A DNA stretch of 64,000 bases from Kudoa neothunni (Eukaryota > Cnidaria), in NCBI GenBank assembly GCA_964304625.1, contig OZ199838.1:14260001-14324000 (forward strand). Direction: 5' to 3'. The position numbers and the translations under genes were made by a program. This document shows, in pieces, positions 35,953 through 48,674 of the stretch. The notes below the pieces were generated by a model. The model saw only the letters and a list, made by a program, of their open reading frames with translations, was not told the origin of the DNA and did not search any database. Each line of letters starts with the position of its first letter. The first letter of the stretch is position 1.

Positions 35953-36531
35953 CAGTGGTTCTCAAACTTTGTATGCAATGGAACCCTTATCTAAATTAAC
36001 CCATTAAGGTTTGCTGGACTAATTTTAACTGGTTAATATTTATTATAATAAAAAAATATTTTATTTGTAACGTATCAAAATTTGAATAGCAAACACATTA
36101 TAATAGAGTAAGTTAACTTAAAACTCAATAAATTGGGCATATTCCGTGATTTTCGATTAATGCTCGAGGATAAATCATTTGCAAATTAATCGTTAATCTA
36201 TTTCGGTGTCTTATTTAGATGAAACTTTACTTATCTTTTCTAATCATCGATCCATTATTGAGCTTTAAATTATTTAAAATAATTTTTAAATAGGAAAAAT
36301 TATTGCGTTAACAGCGAAGCAGTACAATCGTACTGCAGCTGCGTTGGTGTGTAGTTAAACGGCAGAAGTCAGCTATCAACAATATTATCAACTTTAGCTA
36401 TTAGTGAAAATTCATTGACATCATAAGATAAGATCTTTACCGATTTTTTGTTATGATTAAATGCTGTTTTTCATTGTAGCTTTGTGGAACCCCCAGCCCT
36501 TGTTTCATGGAATCTACTTTGAGAACCACTG
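35953..36531. mobile_element. hAT MITE, CAGTGGTTCTCAAA type
   Basis: The ends are perfect inverted repeats CAGTGGTTCTCAAA, the well-known terminus of many hAT elements. The flanks ACCTAGAT (35945-35952) and ATCTAGAT (36532-36539) match at 7 of 8 bases, as expected for a hAT target duplication. The 579-bp element has no reading frame of note. Confidence 0.9.
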
Positions 36532-37135
36532 ATCTAGATTAATCCTTGAATTCAAATTTATATTAGATGTTAATGAATAAATCAAATAATCATTTTAATA
36601 AATGGACGTTCTGTCAGCGTGAGTTTAATCCTATTATCAATATCGCGCGTTTATTTACTCTATTTTATTTTAATTGCATGTCATTTAACGTAAATTTCAT
36701 TAAATTAGTGCGTTCATTACATTAACTATCTCATATTTATTTATAGGATAGATTGAAAATTGTTTTCTATCTATAAAAATCCGTGAAACGTTTATAAAAT
36801 AAATAATAATTAACAAATATATTTTTAACTATCATATTTAGAGATTATGACGGATAAGGTATCGACGTCGTACATGAAGTATTATTTAGGAGATATATTT
36901 GTTTCTGTTTTTGATTTAAACACTGGTGTTGACTAGAGTTTGGTGATTCAATTCCTAATCGCATCGACAGAATTGCTCGCAACTAACTACAACATTCTTG
37001 CTTTAATGTCGATAAAATTAGAGATAAATTAGCTTAATAACCCTGTTTAATCATTACTAAATCCTATCAACAGTCGTCGATTAGATAAGTCTAAAATTAG
37101 ATTTTGTTAATCCATTAATTTAAATATTCTTAAAA

Positions 37136-37630
37136 ATGACGTCTCACCCAATCAGCCGATTACTTCTGATCTTAGTACCTATTGCTATAGCTGTTTTATT
37201 TATCATCGCATGGATCATTGCTATTATCATCATTTATTTGGCCATCAAAAGAATCGAAAATAACAAAAAAGAAACTAGTAACATTTATGATGTTCTGATT
37301 TAAATATTCGAATTTTTAAATTAATATTTGGCATGTTTGGATAAAAACTCATCGTATTATTGTTTATTAATGATCATTATAGGAAATGATGTTCCACTTG
37401 CCATTGTAAATGGGCCCCCATCCGACACTCATAATTACGCTCTCGGGGTGGATTGCACGTCTGGTACTACTCAGGTTCCCACTCAACCAATCCATACTAC
37501 ATATCAAGATCAACAAAACTCAGCACCTCACTATTCAAATGAATATAATAATAAGGAGCCATACGCTGATATTAACGGGAACGATCATCTCCATTACGAA
37601 AAATGCCTACCACCTGGATATATGCAATGA
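37136..37630 (+). CDS. Small single-pass membrane protein with PPxY tail, family member 1
   Basis: I do not recognise this gene. Two exons, 37136-37277 and 37383-37630, join at a phase-1 intron of 105 nt and give 129 residues. A short N-terminus is followed by a long hydrophobic helix (about residues 9-38) and basic residues (AIKRIENNKK). The positive-inside rule would put the tail in the cytosol. The tail starts VPLAIVNG, is rich in Tyr, His, Asn and Gln, and ends GNDHLHYEK then CLPPGYMQ. PPGY is a PPxY motif of the type bound by WW domains. The intron position, exon-1 length (142 nt) and tail layout match the genes at 40948 and 44929, so the three form a family. Function is unknown; a WW-domain adaptor is a possibility. 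Confidence 0.7.
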
Positions 37631-40600
37631 AAAAATTCGAGCATATACTCAAATTTTTGATATATCCCATCTTTTAAAATTGTTTTATTTTATTATTTGA
37701 AAGCTGTTTATTTTCTAATATAATATATCTATACTTTTAAATATCATTATTTTCCTTACGCTACATCTGTAAAAAAATGACCCACATAGTTCTTTTTAGG
37801 TTTTATGATTTTTTAAAAATATTTAATGTTTTAACATTAATGTATTTGATTTAAAAAGAAGATTAGATGTACATTGAATTGAAATTTTTTGAGAAAAACG
37901 ACAAATTATTAAATATGAAGCTGGTCGCCTCAAGAAATCAAAATTAATGTTCCGATACAGTAAGAAATAAACATAAAGTTGTCGGAGAATTATAAAAAAA
38001 CATATAAAGAAAAATTTGCAAACAGATGAATTTGAGATATTGAAATCGACTTTAAAATAAACCTCGTTTTGTGACTAATTATTGTGTTCAAGAATTTGAT
38101 TCACAATTAATTTGTAATAAAAAAAGAGAATTTCAAGAATATGTAACTATATTTAAAAATACTGTTTTTATATTTTATTTATGTTTTTCGAATTGTCACA
38201 CTTGGTAAAATCATTATATTCGGAAGCTTTTGGAATGAAACACACTCCCGTTTTTTAATAATGGGAATAACAGTTTATAATAATCGCTTAATAACTTTGA
38301 CTAATTATCATAAAATTATTTCAATTTTAAGATATTTCAAAATAAAATTGAATGTGTAGTCTTACCCAGTCGTTCTACCATAAATAATATGTTTTTAGTA
38401 ATTGATTTTTTGTATTTCGCCAATTATCGAGCTTACCATTTCCTTATTTATTTAATTTAAAAAATTGTATAATATTTATTTCAAAAAGAAAAAAATCAAA
38501 TATTTTAATGGTGATTTAAGAATGAATAAAAATCTGCGATTAATTTTTTTCCATAGTTTGTTCAGGTGAAGAATTAAAAACGCAGAAATATCAATGTTAA
38601 CGAAACATCTATACGTTTTACGAATTCATATTCAAAATTTAATACAAATTTCTGGTTTTAGTTATTTTAATATTATCAAAATATCAGAATTAGATGGTAT
38701 TCTTAATTAAACAGGCCGTATTGGAGATATTATGAAAGTGGTTGTATTACAGTTTTAGAGAGAATTTAGAGTTTATTAGATAAATAACTCGACTACGAGA
38801 TAAATGAGCGGATAGCATAGATTCTTTAAATTATAAGACATATTACCGCATTAATTATTTATAAATGGAAATAGGTTGTATTATATGAACATTGTAAAGG
38901 TGAATTAACACATGAAAATTTCGAATGATCTAATTCAGAATTTTATTAAAAGAGGCAGAACTATATGGAGTTTTTCGAGGAAAGCGAATAGGTAAAAAAA
39001 TTAATTTCGCATTTATAAATAAAACCAAATAGATATTCATCTCATTTTGTGTTTAATATTGATGAGACCACCCTAGATAATCAAGAACAAAAAATTAGAT
39101 TATAGTTTTCAGAAATATTTAGACATAAATGAAAATTATGATTAGACTCAATAAATTCCTCCTAATTCACGCACAATAATTAAAAGTATAACAAAATTAT
39201 TTCCTTACTATATTTATAAATAACATAGACTTCCTACTTGTTTATTTAGTTTATTACACATTTACATATGGAAGTGGCTAGTTATTGCAACGGATCTTAA
39301 TATCCAAGTGAGTGTATTTTTGGCTGTAACTGATTATTTTTAATCCTTAAGAGAGGTAATAATGGAGCAATAATACTTAGTTATAATATTTTTACGAAGT
39401 TAAGTCTGTAAACAGTTTGTGAGCAAAAATTGCAGGATTAAAATTTGTCGTCATGCATGCGCGATGACAAATTTATGATTTAGTTATAATACGAAAATAG
39501 CGTTTCTATAAAATAGAAAAACTTAATTTTAGGATAAGATTAAAATGAATTTTTCGAAGTTAAATGCATATTTCAGATACACATGTTTACCTATTAATTT
39601 CGCCGACAATTTAATATTTAATACTGGTTGGATTTATCTATAATTGATAGAATAATCAATTGAAAATTAAATTTAAGATTTTGATCTCAAATATGAGAAT
39701 TAAATATATTATAAAATTGTAAACTAGTTCATATTGAAAACAAGCGAGATTGGTTACAACAGAAAAATCAACCAGGATGATTATTTTATTTTTGTGTAAT
39801 TACTAGTTTTTTGTACAAAAATTTTAAGTTAATACTCAATTTGTTAGACATATTAGCCATTATAATATTTTATCTCTTATACTCTCACAATCATTTTTAC
39901 AGGCCATTAAAATCAACAAGTAAAACCTCTTTTATGTATCTTATAAGTTGATTGTGAAAATCATGATTCTGATCGATTATCACAATCTCTTCCTAGCGAT
40001 TGCCTATTATTAATTACATGAATCAAAAACAAGAATTTCATATTTCCTGCGATCCATATACATTCAATTTTTGCAAATGTTTTATATTACTACCAAAAAT
40101 AATTCATTGGGTAAATATATAGAAAATTCTAACATAAGATGTTCAATAAATATTACATTGTTATAAAAAATAAATGTAAAATTTATACTTAGGACGAACT
40201 GTTACCATTAATCGGTAAATATCGTTGTTATTCTGCAGGTTTACTATATTTTAAAATACCATCTATTAAATCTCATTTTTTTGATTTCGATCAATTTCTG
40301 AAACAATTTTTTATATTGTAAACAGGTAACATATTATCGTGAAAATCCAAATTAGGATATAATTAAAATATTATTTCACCAATGTGATTAATTCGAACAC
40401 ATAAAAAAATAATTTATAAGTTAGATGTATCATTTTTATAAATAGATGAGTTACATTAAATAACAAAATACATCATTTGTTTGTTGAAAATTATTCCCGT
40501 AGGTATTGATGCTCATTTGTTAACCCTAATACTTGAATTTAATGAATATTGGTGCAATTATAATTAAAGATAGTAATTAGTTTTTATTTTTAGAAAAGCT

Positions 40601-40947
40601 GAAGCAGTTAACAACAAGAAAAGGATTAAGAAAATTTTTAAATTCTAATTATCTTATTTATTTGATTTTAAATAAAGTTGAGCGATAATATTAAAACTAT
40701 TATTTATAAGATATATTAGAGATTTTCCTCATTAAAATTATATCACTTGTTAATTAGAACTGATCGAGCAAAAATCTAACATTAGCTTTGAAATAGGTTG
40801 CTACTGTTTTAGAACAACGGCTCGGCAAATATCTTTTTAACCAGCATTAACTTATCTATATCTCCCTTTGCGCTCCCTCTAATCCATCGAATGCCAACGA
40901 CTACATAAAATCTCCCTTTTTATCATAATACTCTATTTTTTTGAACC
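37631..40947. other. Intergenic DNA between family members 1 and 2
   Basis: About 3.3 kb of very AT-rich DNA. The only feature seen is a dispersed repeat near 39262-39345. No gene is supported. Confidence 0.55.
39262..39345 (+). repeat. Dispersed repeat shared with 58498-58570
   Basis: The stretch starting GGAAGTGGCT and passing through ACGGATC, TAATATCCA and TGTAACTGATTATTTTT aligns to 58498-58570 with a few changes. It probably comes from the same transposon family as the pogo-like elements nearby at 53 and 57 kb. Confidence 0.55.
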
Positions 40948-41448
40948 ATGTTTGGATTTGAATCATTTGGATTCAATCCGTGGATTGTTATTGCAATTCC
41001 AGTTGTTGGAGGGGTGGTTTTCATTATCATCGTTATTGCTATAATTATTTTTGTTGTGCAGCGAATGAGACTCGAAAATAAAGTACAACGTAATTATTAA
41101 TTTATATCAATTTAAATATTTCATATTCTATTTTTTTAATTGGCCAATTTAACATAATGTGAAAATAGATCTTTTATATGGTTGATGCCATTTGTTTTTA
41201 TTTTAGGAGGTGAACTTCCACCGTCCGTGTTAAATGAGCCCCAAGTACATGTGCATCATTACGATTACGAGACCGATCCGGCGTATGGGGTTGCTCAAAG
41301 CCGCGTTCATCCGCCTTACACAGCCTATTACCGTACACCCAACTCGAGATTTCATCACTCAAATCAACACGCTAATGGAGGGTTATATGTTGGTGTCCAT
41401 GGGAATGATCATCTCCGTTTTGATACTTCACCACCAAGGTACATGTAA
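40948..41448 (+). CDS. Small single-pass membrane protein with PPxY tail, family member 2
   Basis: Two exons, 40948-41089 (again 142 nt) and 41207-41448, join at a phase-1 intron of 117 nt and give 127 residues. The N-terminus MFGFESFGFNPW precedes a membrane helix (about residues 13-37) and then QRMRLENKVQ, which is basic. The tail begins GELPPSVLNEP, is rich in His, Tyr and Pro, and ends GNDHLRFDTSPPRYM. That gives a terminal PPRY (PPxY) motif, with PPYTAYY as a weaker one. Compared with member 1, the helix sequence is free to vary. The intron position, the LPPSVLN-like start of exon 2 and the GNDHL element are kept. The coding pattern across paralogues supports a real gene. Confidence 0.72.
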
Positions 41449-41828
41449 GGAATGAGTGCAACCGCTTGATAACAAAGTTGGGATCTTACCTGGACTTAAA
41501 GGTTATTCATAGTGATATACACATCTTCTGTTTGTTTGAATACATTTATTAATCGATTTTCTTTCTTATTTATTTTTATATTACTTGCCGCCATGGAGTT
41601 TGAAAGTTTTTTAATTGTGCTCTAGAGATTGCAGTGAATCCATTTTTGCTTTAACATTGTCAAGGAAGAATAGTTTTTTAGAGTTGGAATTAAAAAATTT
41701 CTTAATAGGTCACTTATCTAATAATTTATGGTTATTTATGAAAATGAATGGAGTACCCCAATAAATCTATTTCCTTTCTAATAGACCCCCAGTATAGGAT
41801 TAAGTGGAGGTCAATTCTAATATTTTAA

Positions 41829-43755
41829 CCCTTTGGCGTTTGGCGATCCAAAAAACATAACCTCGAACATTTTTGGAGTGTATTACACCCCACTTTTTAT
41901 TGCATGATAATACTTAAATAAATCGATTGATCATAATTTTAGAATCATACAAAATTCGACGGTAGAGAACAGAGGAAAATAAGCGTTAGCTTTAAGCATC
42001 AAATCTTTTCGTAATGACATCGGTAAGTGTTCGTAAAATATCGTTGACATTATCAGTCAACTTAATGTTTTTAAACAGATTTTTTTGTCAAAATAATTAA
42101 TCGAAAAACGTATCAATGAAAATATAACAAAAATATTCTTATTTATTGCACCTGAAACAACTACTTGATGAATGATTTACTCAACAATATCTGATCTGTA
42201 TCTGTAGCACCTCTGGCACCATTTATTTGTTTTTTTATCTTCACTTGGTTCACAGTACTCACATCTAGATTGTTTGGAACTCAGAGGTGGATTCTTTTTC
42301 GAAACGACGATTTTCTTAGATATTTTCTTGATGACTTTATTTTCGGACGAATTATTTATCAATAAGGGATTGTCAAATCCTTCGGCCATTTGTTTCAAAA
42401 AATTACGCCTGGTTGTCGTGCTATCATTAAAAATATCCTTAAATAATGCAAATTCGTTGATTAGAGATAAATCCACCATGTTAAAAACACTATTAGAGGG
42501 CACCTTCCTGTGAATCTGCGTACTGAAACCGACGTTAACATCCCATCGATGTTATCGACTCCTCCTTTTGTTTCGTTATAATTTAGAATCACTAGAGGCT
42601 TACACTTAGCTGACTCATCGTTAGCAGAAGTACCGATTTCGACTTATTACAAACATAGGACGTCAGCAGGAATTTTTCGTAAAACACGAAAGTACTACTG
42701 TAGAGGGTTCTTTTTCTTGAAGGAAGAAGACAAGGAGGTATCTCTTTTTTTGTTTTTCAGAACTGTTCCCAGGAAGGTAAGCTTTTTCTGCAATAGATTT
42801 TTCGCAAGGGAGAGTGATGAAAAAAAATTGTCTGCAACAACATTTCTACCTGAATGGAATAGTGGTGTTGACAGTGCAAGGACAACACTTTCACTCAATC
42901 CGAATTGTCGAATGGTTTCATAGTTATTTTTCCCAAGATATAATACACTGATGTTACAGACATAATTTGCCACTGGATCGACTAAGAGAAAAAACTTTAG
43001 GCCATATTTTGCCGGCTTCATCGGCATATACTGTTGGAATGGACATCTTTTCTTGAACGAAACAAGTTGCTCGTCTATGGTTACGTCTTGATTTGGTGAA
43101 AAACATCGGGGGTAATGGTAATAAATCAACCCATTGATTCCATACATCACGGATTGGGCAAAATTTATCTTTTTTTTCCTTCCAATCGTGTATTAAAATC
43201 ATCGAAATGGAGTGCCCGAGTAATTTGAGTGAATCGACGGAGTGAAAAAAGCCTTCTGTATACCTCCTTACCTTCTTTTACACCGAAGAGCTCGCATAAA
43301 GGCTCTTGTCGGTCTTTATGAGTAGCCACCAATACGAGAAGACCAAGGTAACCTTTAAATTCCACAAGGTCTAATTCAATCCAGTCTTCTTTAAAATGTT
43401 GCATTCCAAACACGTTGGTAAACGAAATAATCTGATGGCATATATCATTGTTGGAAAACAGAAGGAAGAAATCTAGTAAGCATAGTATCTTTGACGTCGC
43501 ATAAGCTGTAACTCTAGGTAAGGAATTCATAATGTTTTCTTGGCATGCTTTAGTTGTAGGTGGCTTGGATAAGCTCCATGTAATTCCGCATTTGCTTGTT
43601 AATATGTTGCTATGTGCTGCCGGAATTTCAGCTTAATCATCAGTAATTTCATCCTCTTCTATAATGTGATCCTCGACTTCGCTGCCAGACGAACATAAAT
43701 CGTCACTATACTCACTAAGGCCGCTTACTTCCACATTGTCAAATATACACGGCAT
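41829..43755 (-). mobile_element. Decayed piggyBac transposon
   Basis: A transposase reads leftward from an ATG at 43755. It has an acidic N-terminus (SEYSDDLCSSGSEVEDHIIE), then the DDE_Tnp_1_7 core. The core shows TIDEQLVSFKKRC with the first catalytic Asp region, MPMKPAKYGLKFFLLVD, and VADNFFSSLSLAKNLLQKK with the second. A Cys-rich tail follows (SRCEYCEPSEDKKTNKWC, then QRCYRY). It is split over at least four frames or stops: an in-frame stop near 43636, then frame changes near 43165-43200, 43140 and 42505-42695. It is therefore dead. The left end has TTAA (41825-41828) followed by CCCTTTGGCG, a piggyBac-type terminus. The matching right end was not found. Confidence 0.85.
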
Positions 43756-44928
43756 GCGCATTTATTATATCGGATAACTATTGTATTGCGCAGGCGAACT
43801 CATGTAACTGCCTTACGAAACTCATGATTTCGGAACAACTATGGATTTCACGTCATTAATATTACGTATACGTAACAAATATATTTATTCCTATTATTTA
43901 AGCAAAAATAAATATAAAACAGCAATTGGTGTTGTATAATTTTAGCTTCGAATTGTGACGTTTTACTTTTGAAACTAAGTAATATTTTTACCTATTTTAA
44001 CTCATTTAATTCTTTCAGTTTATTTTTTTAAAAGAATTTAGAATTTTATAGTATAAATATTTGAGTTATTATCATAGAGATGATAATTAAATAAAATATT
44101 ATATTTATTTTAAATAAGTCTAAATGATATTTTATATTCTAGAAAAATGTTTTTTATGTGAAAGTATTGTTAGATAATCGTTGATTAATTCATTAATATA
44201 ACAAAATTAATGTTATAAATAATCTAAGTATGCCTATGAAGCATCTAACCAGTTAAAATGAAACAAGTTACCTAATTTAGCCGCTGTATTTGTTTAATGG
44301 GATCAAAAGAATATAAGAATATATATTCAGTCTTAAATGTTGATGTAAATACCATTTTTATAAGAAAGAGTCAATTTATAATTGGTATTATAGGTTTATT
44401 CTGTTTAAGTATTTAGAGATAGTTTCATTAATTAATCCCAAATGAGTGGTTTTCATTGTACAATTAAAAGTTGATTTATATTTGCATTACAATTTAATAT
44501 CTATAATAACGAAAAATAGGAACTTTTTATTCATATTATTGTAATATAACGATATATATTTAAAAATTGAGTCATCTTGTCAAATATTACTGATATGCGT
44601 ATTTTGAGAACAAATGACGAAATATTAAAATTTTTAACTATCATAATTGTGGGTAGCCTGTTACATTTGCGTCGCCAAAGTAAGAAGCATTGTTATAGAA
44701 GGTATTTGAATATTAGTTACTTAGTTTTAAATTAGTATTGCCTAAATTTAATTATAATCATATCCAACTGAAGTATATTTCCCCAAAATTAATGATAATT
44801 TTTAGATTCATACCTATAAAAGTTTTGGAACATTCCTCCACTTGGCTAATTTCCATGATCTTCCAGGATCATTGACCCATTAAAATCAACCATACACGTT
44901 GCAGTACTTTCGTGATCAAAGATATAAA
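43756..44928. other. Intergenic DNA before family member 3
   Basis: AT-rich. The unseen right end of the piggyBac element should lie near its left side, and the promoter of family member 3 near its right side. Nothing else is evident. Confidence 0.5.
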
Positions 44929-45388
44929 ATGATCTCCCCAAAATTATATCCAGTTGAAGTCTTCGTGATCCCAGCCGCTGTTGTTTTAGCGTTGATCATT
45001 ATTTTTATTTTTATTATCATTATTATTTGTATCGTGAAGCGGGGAAAACATGGGGCAGAAGTTCAAAGTAAGTTACGTTTTTATAGACTCGTATATAATT
45101 ATGATTTTTTATATAATTTTACAAGAAACATTTTCATAATTGATGATTATTTTAGAAGACAAACTTCCTCCTTCCGTCCTGGATGCATCTACAGCCAATG
45201 TGGTTCATTTCGGGGCTGGGAAGATTCTCCCACCAGGTTACGCTCTAAGTCATATACATTCATCGCCAAATGTTCATCATTATCAACCTTACATACGATT
45301 CCATCCATCAGGGCAACAAAAAAATAGAGAAATGTACATTCACTCTCCCATTAGTGATCATCTCCGTGACCCGACTTCATCAACGTAG
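44929..45388 (+). CDS. Small single-pass membrane protein with PPxY tail, family member 3
   Basis: Two exons, 44929-45067 (139 nt) and 45156-45388, join at a phase-1 intron of 88 nt and give 123 residues. The N-terminus MISPKLYPVEVF is followed by a membrane helix of about 25 residues and VKRGKHGAEVQ. The tail begins DKLPPSVLDAST, nearly the same as in member 2. It contains LPPGYALSH, whose PPGY is a PPxY motif here in mid-tail, and several His residues. Near the end it keeps DHLRDP, matching the NDHL element of the other two. It lacks the terminal PPxY. Topology is inferred to be N-out with a cytosolic tail. Confidence 0.7.
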
Positions 45389-46890
45389 ATACATCTAATA
45401 ACAGTCCAAAATGAAACGCAACTTAAACATTATTCTTTTATATCATTTTTGACTATTTATACTTAATTACTACTTACTCTGATTGTTGTAATACTATAAA
45501 AAGAACCAGTAACCATAGATATGACTTACTTGTGCATTATTAATTAAAAAATAAATATCGAGGAAATAGTTTATTTTATTTCAATTTAATAAGTATCAAA
45601 GTTATTTTTCCCACTAATTTTAGATTTGAGAAATCAAATAAAAAGAATATTTGTTTATGTACACAATTAAATATCAACAGTGATGATATTTCTAAAAAAA
45701 TATTAATAATGTTTAATTGAATTTTGGTAGTTAAATTTTTCAATATTTAAAAATTCAGAATCTCTATGGTAATAAAGTATCGAAAAATAATTTAAACTTC
45801 TTTTATCTACAAAAGCTGAATCATTTATAAAAATGGCTGACTAAACTTTTATATTTATATTATACAATGTTAGAATTTTTAATATTTGAATCATCTTTTT
45901 AAATCGCGATGATAAATAATTTTTTGATAATAATGGTGATACATAATATGGTAATAAAATAATTTCAAACAATTTAATAAAATATTTCTTTAGCATAAAA
46001 ATATTTCTCCTCGTGACTATATTTTGCAATGAATGGAAAGTCATTATTTTTTGAGAGTGATTAATTCTAATATGCTTCGATTTGAAGGAAACACGGATTA
46101 AATCAATTTATGAATTTCACGTCAAATTACATGCCTTTAAAAATTATTTTGTCTTCATTGCAAATATACTTAGAAATTAATCTATTTAGTTTTAATACAA
46201 CAATTTTGATTTAGATTCTACGATTTTTGAGCCACAATGCATGAAAAACATATTTAATACTCTACTGATAAAATTTTCTCATAGAAATGTATAAATATAA
46301 AGAATTTTAATCCACTCTCAATGAACCAGGGAATGTAAAATATGTTATAAAACGTTTTATCCCTAACATTATATTAATAGGAAAAAGGTAAATCTGTGAT
46401 TCACGAAAATACTTCTATGATTAAACAAATAGTGATAAATTGATTTTTAATACTTTGCGAACACAAATCAAATAATTTTGGTTTGTTTCCTTATAGTTAA
46501 AATTTAAATTATTGCATTTAAATAAATAGAATAAGGCCCGTCGAATTACACTTTATCATCTAAGGACATACCTTGTCAAAAATTATTGCTGACTGGCTGA
46601 TTTCAAAATAAAGGCCGTTAATTTAAACATAGGTAAGTTGGTTCATAATTATTTTATTAATTCATGGCATTTATGTGGCTAATGGGTTTTAATTATAAAA
46701 GAGTTTGAAAGGATTTATTATTTTGAATTAATATGTAGCTTTATTTCAAAATAGAAACAAATAGGCGTTGTTTATATTTCAATAATAACCGATACATTTA
46801 TTGTTTTGATAAACATCTTGTATTTTGTTGGAGTGTCTAATAAAATGAGGTAGTATTTTCCATGACTGGAAACAGTTAACACAAGTTAAA
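45389..46890. other. AT-rich intergenic DNA
   Basis: 1.5 kb without a supported gene, repeat end or RNA. Confidence 0.55.
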
Positions 46891-47369
46891 ATGCCCATAT
46901 ATCCAATTGCTTTGAAAATCCTAGTTGATCGTTGGGAAAAGAAAATGAAGGATTATTTTGAAAAGAAGGATTTTACTGGTAGTTAAAAAGATATACCAAC
47001 ACATTCAATCAATATTTTAGTCGATCCAATTGATATTATTTCGGTTGAAGTTGATATAAACGATTTCCGAATATCGTTCACCACAAAAAACTACATTCCC
47101 ATCAAATCAATCTATTTTAACAACTACATTCCTCTAAGTTGTTTTTACGGAGATGACAACACCGAACTAATGGTATTAGTCTATTTACGCTCCCAATATC
47201 CCCCACGGAAATTGTTTATGTGAGTTCGATAAAATAAATCTTTTTTTATATTTTTAAAAGTTTTGTTATGATATTTAGGTTTCTAGATTGGATAAAACGG
47301 GAACCTGAACTTCAAAACAAATGCTTTATATTTAGTAACTCTTCTTATTTCTTCTTGTGTCTCATATAA
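46891..47369 (+). CDS. Unknown three-exon gene
   Basis: I do not recognise this gene. Exons 46891-46978, 47021-47219 and 47279-47369 join in phase, with introns of 42 and 59 nt; the second intron has a strong donor, GTGAGT. The protein would be 125 residues, starting MPIYPIALKILVDRWEKK. The middle, around SVEVDINDFRISFTTKNY, alternates hydrophobic and polar residues like beta strands. It then reads LRSQYPPRKLFMFLDWIKR and ends hydrophobic. There is no signal peptide. It is not similar to the TM-PPxY genes next to it. The base composition is less AT-rich than the flanks, which supports coding. It could be a small complex subunit, or a chance model. Confidence 0.4.
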
Positions 47370-47639
47370 ATATATTAAAATATTTATATCACTAATTGGG
47401 TATATTTCGTTCCCGCGGTTTATAAATAATTAAGTTATCAATAAGCATTATCAATAAAGAATTGCAGTAACAAAATCTACATACTTTTTCTGATTTTATG
47501 TTGTAATTCTAAACTGGGTAGCGACCTATATCTGTGTTCGCGCCTCACACTAAAGAAATTCGGCGCAATGATTAATTTATAATTTTGACGATATATTCAT
47601 TTTCGAACACATTGAGGAGATTAATTTTATATATTATAG

Positions 47640-48500
47640 TTATGTTTGCAACGAGGTATCATAATGTTTAAAAATATTCCCACTTTCACTGAGCTATTAG
47701 ACACATACTCAAAATGTTCTTGTGGTAGATGTATGGCAATAATCCCGGGGAGTTAATTCAGTAATGGATACCGGAGTAAGTATTCCCAATACGAAAAACG
47801 TACATACATCAGAATTAGAATGGAAATCATTTTTGAGTCCTCATAACTTCTCCCATGGAAACTTTTTCTATTTTTGGTCTCAAATGACAAAAAGTAATCT
47901 ACCAATTTCATCATCATTATCCACTATTTATGAATAAAGAACAATAACAGGTTATTAGACAACAGAAATTAGAAGAGAATTTAAAAAACGGAAGTTTTTG
48001 AAACGTTGTATAAATTGATGAAACTGTCATCATCAAAAGAAAATATAATTTTGGTCCTATGCTAGAAAACCAGCAGTATTGGATCATTGGTAGGATCAGC
48101 GAAGACGGGGGATTTTTTTCTTTAAATATCCCAACGCAGGAACAGAAATGTTCCTTAATAATTTATATATGAACATGTTGAAGAGGGAAAGACAATGTGG
48201 GTAGATAATGGGCGTGAATACAACCTTTTGTAATATTTAAACTTCATCAATAAAACCATAATTCATAATCGCTTGTTTGTCCCAAACGAAAGTGTTCACA
48301 TTAAAAAATTGAGGCTATGGGGTGACCTTCAAGATGAACCACAGAAATGCAACAAATAGAACGTTTGGAGGACTCTCTGACGTCGTTTTTTATTTCATGA
48401 TCAAGAGTAAATATAATGTAAAAGAACTGAGCACATTTTATAACTAATGATGGAGCTACAAATATTTAAATCTAGTTTTCGATCGTTTCTTTTCTCCAGT
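47640..48500 (+). mobile_element. Merlin (ISXO2/IS1595-type) transposon relic
   Basis: Plus-strand pieces match the DDE_Tnp_IS1595 domain. IDETVIIKRKYNFGPMLE (near 48017-48070) carries the first Asp and the R-K-Y-N block, and QQYWIIGRISEDGG follows. EHVEEGKTMWVDNGREYN (near 48170-48223) carries the second Asp. Then come HNRLFVPNESVHIKKLRLWG (near 48268-48327), with the usual VNHS-F-P-G-HT pattern blurred. The pieces sit in different frames and include stops, with roughly three breaks. No inverted ends were identified. It is a dead Merlin-type element. Confidence 0.75.
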
Positions 48501-48674
48501 AGCGAACATCGGATTTTGAATTTTAACTACTGTAGCCGAAAATGTATGTAACAGATACAAAAATTTTAAAATAATAACTGAAATAAGTAAAAATATATAA
48601 ATAAAATATGAATCATCAAAAAGTAAAGAAGACATAATTATGATTGATTCGAAATGTAATTAAATATTATTTTT

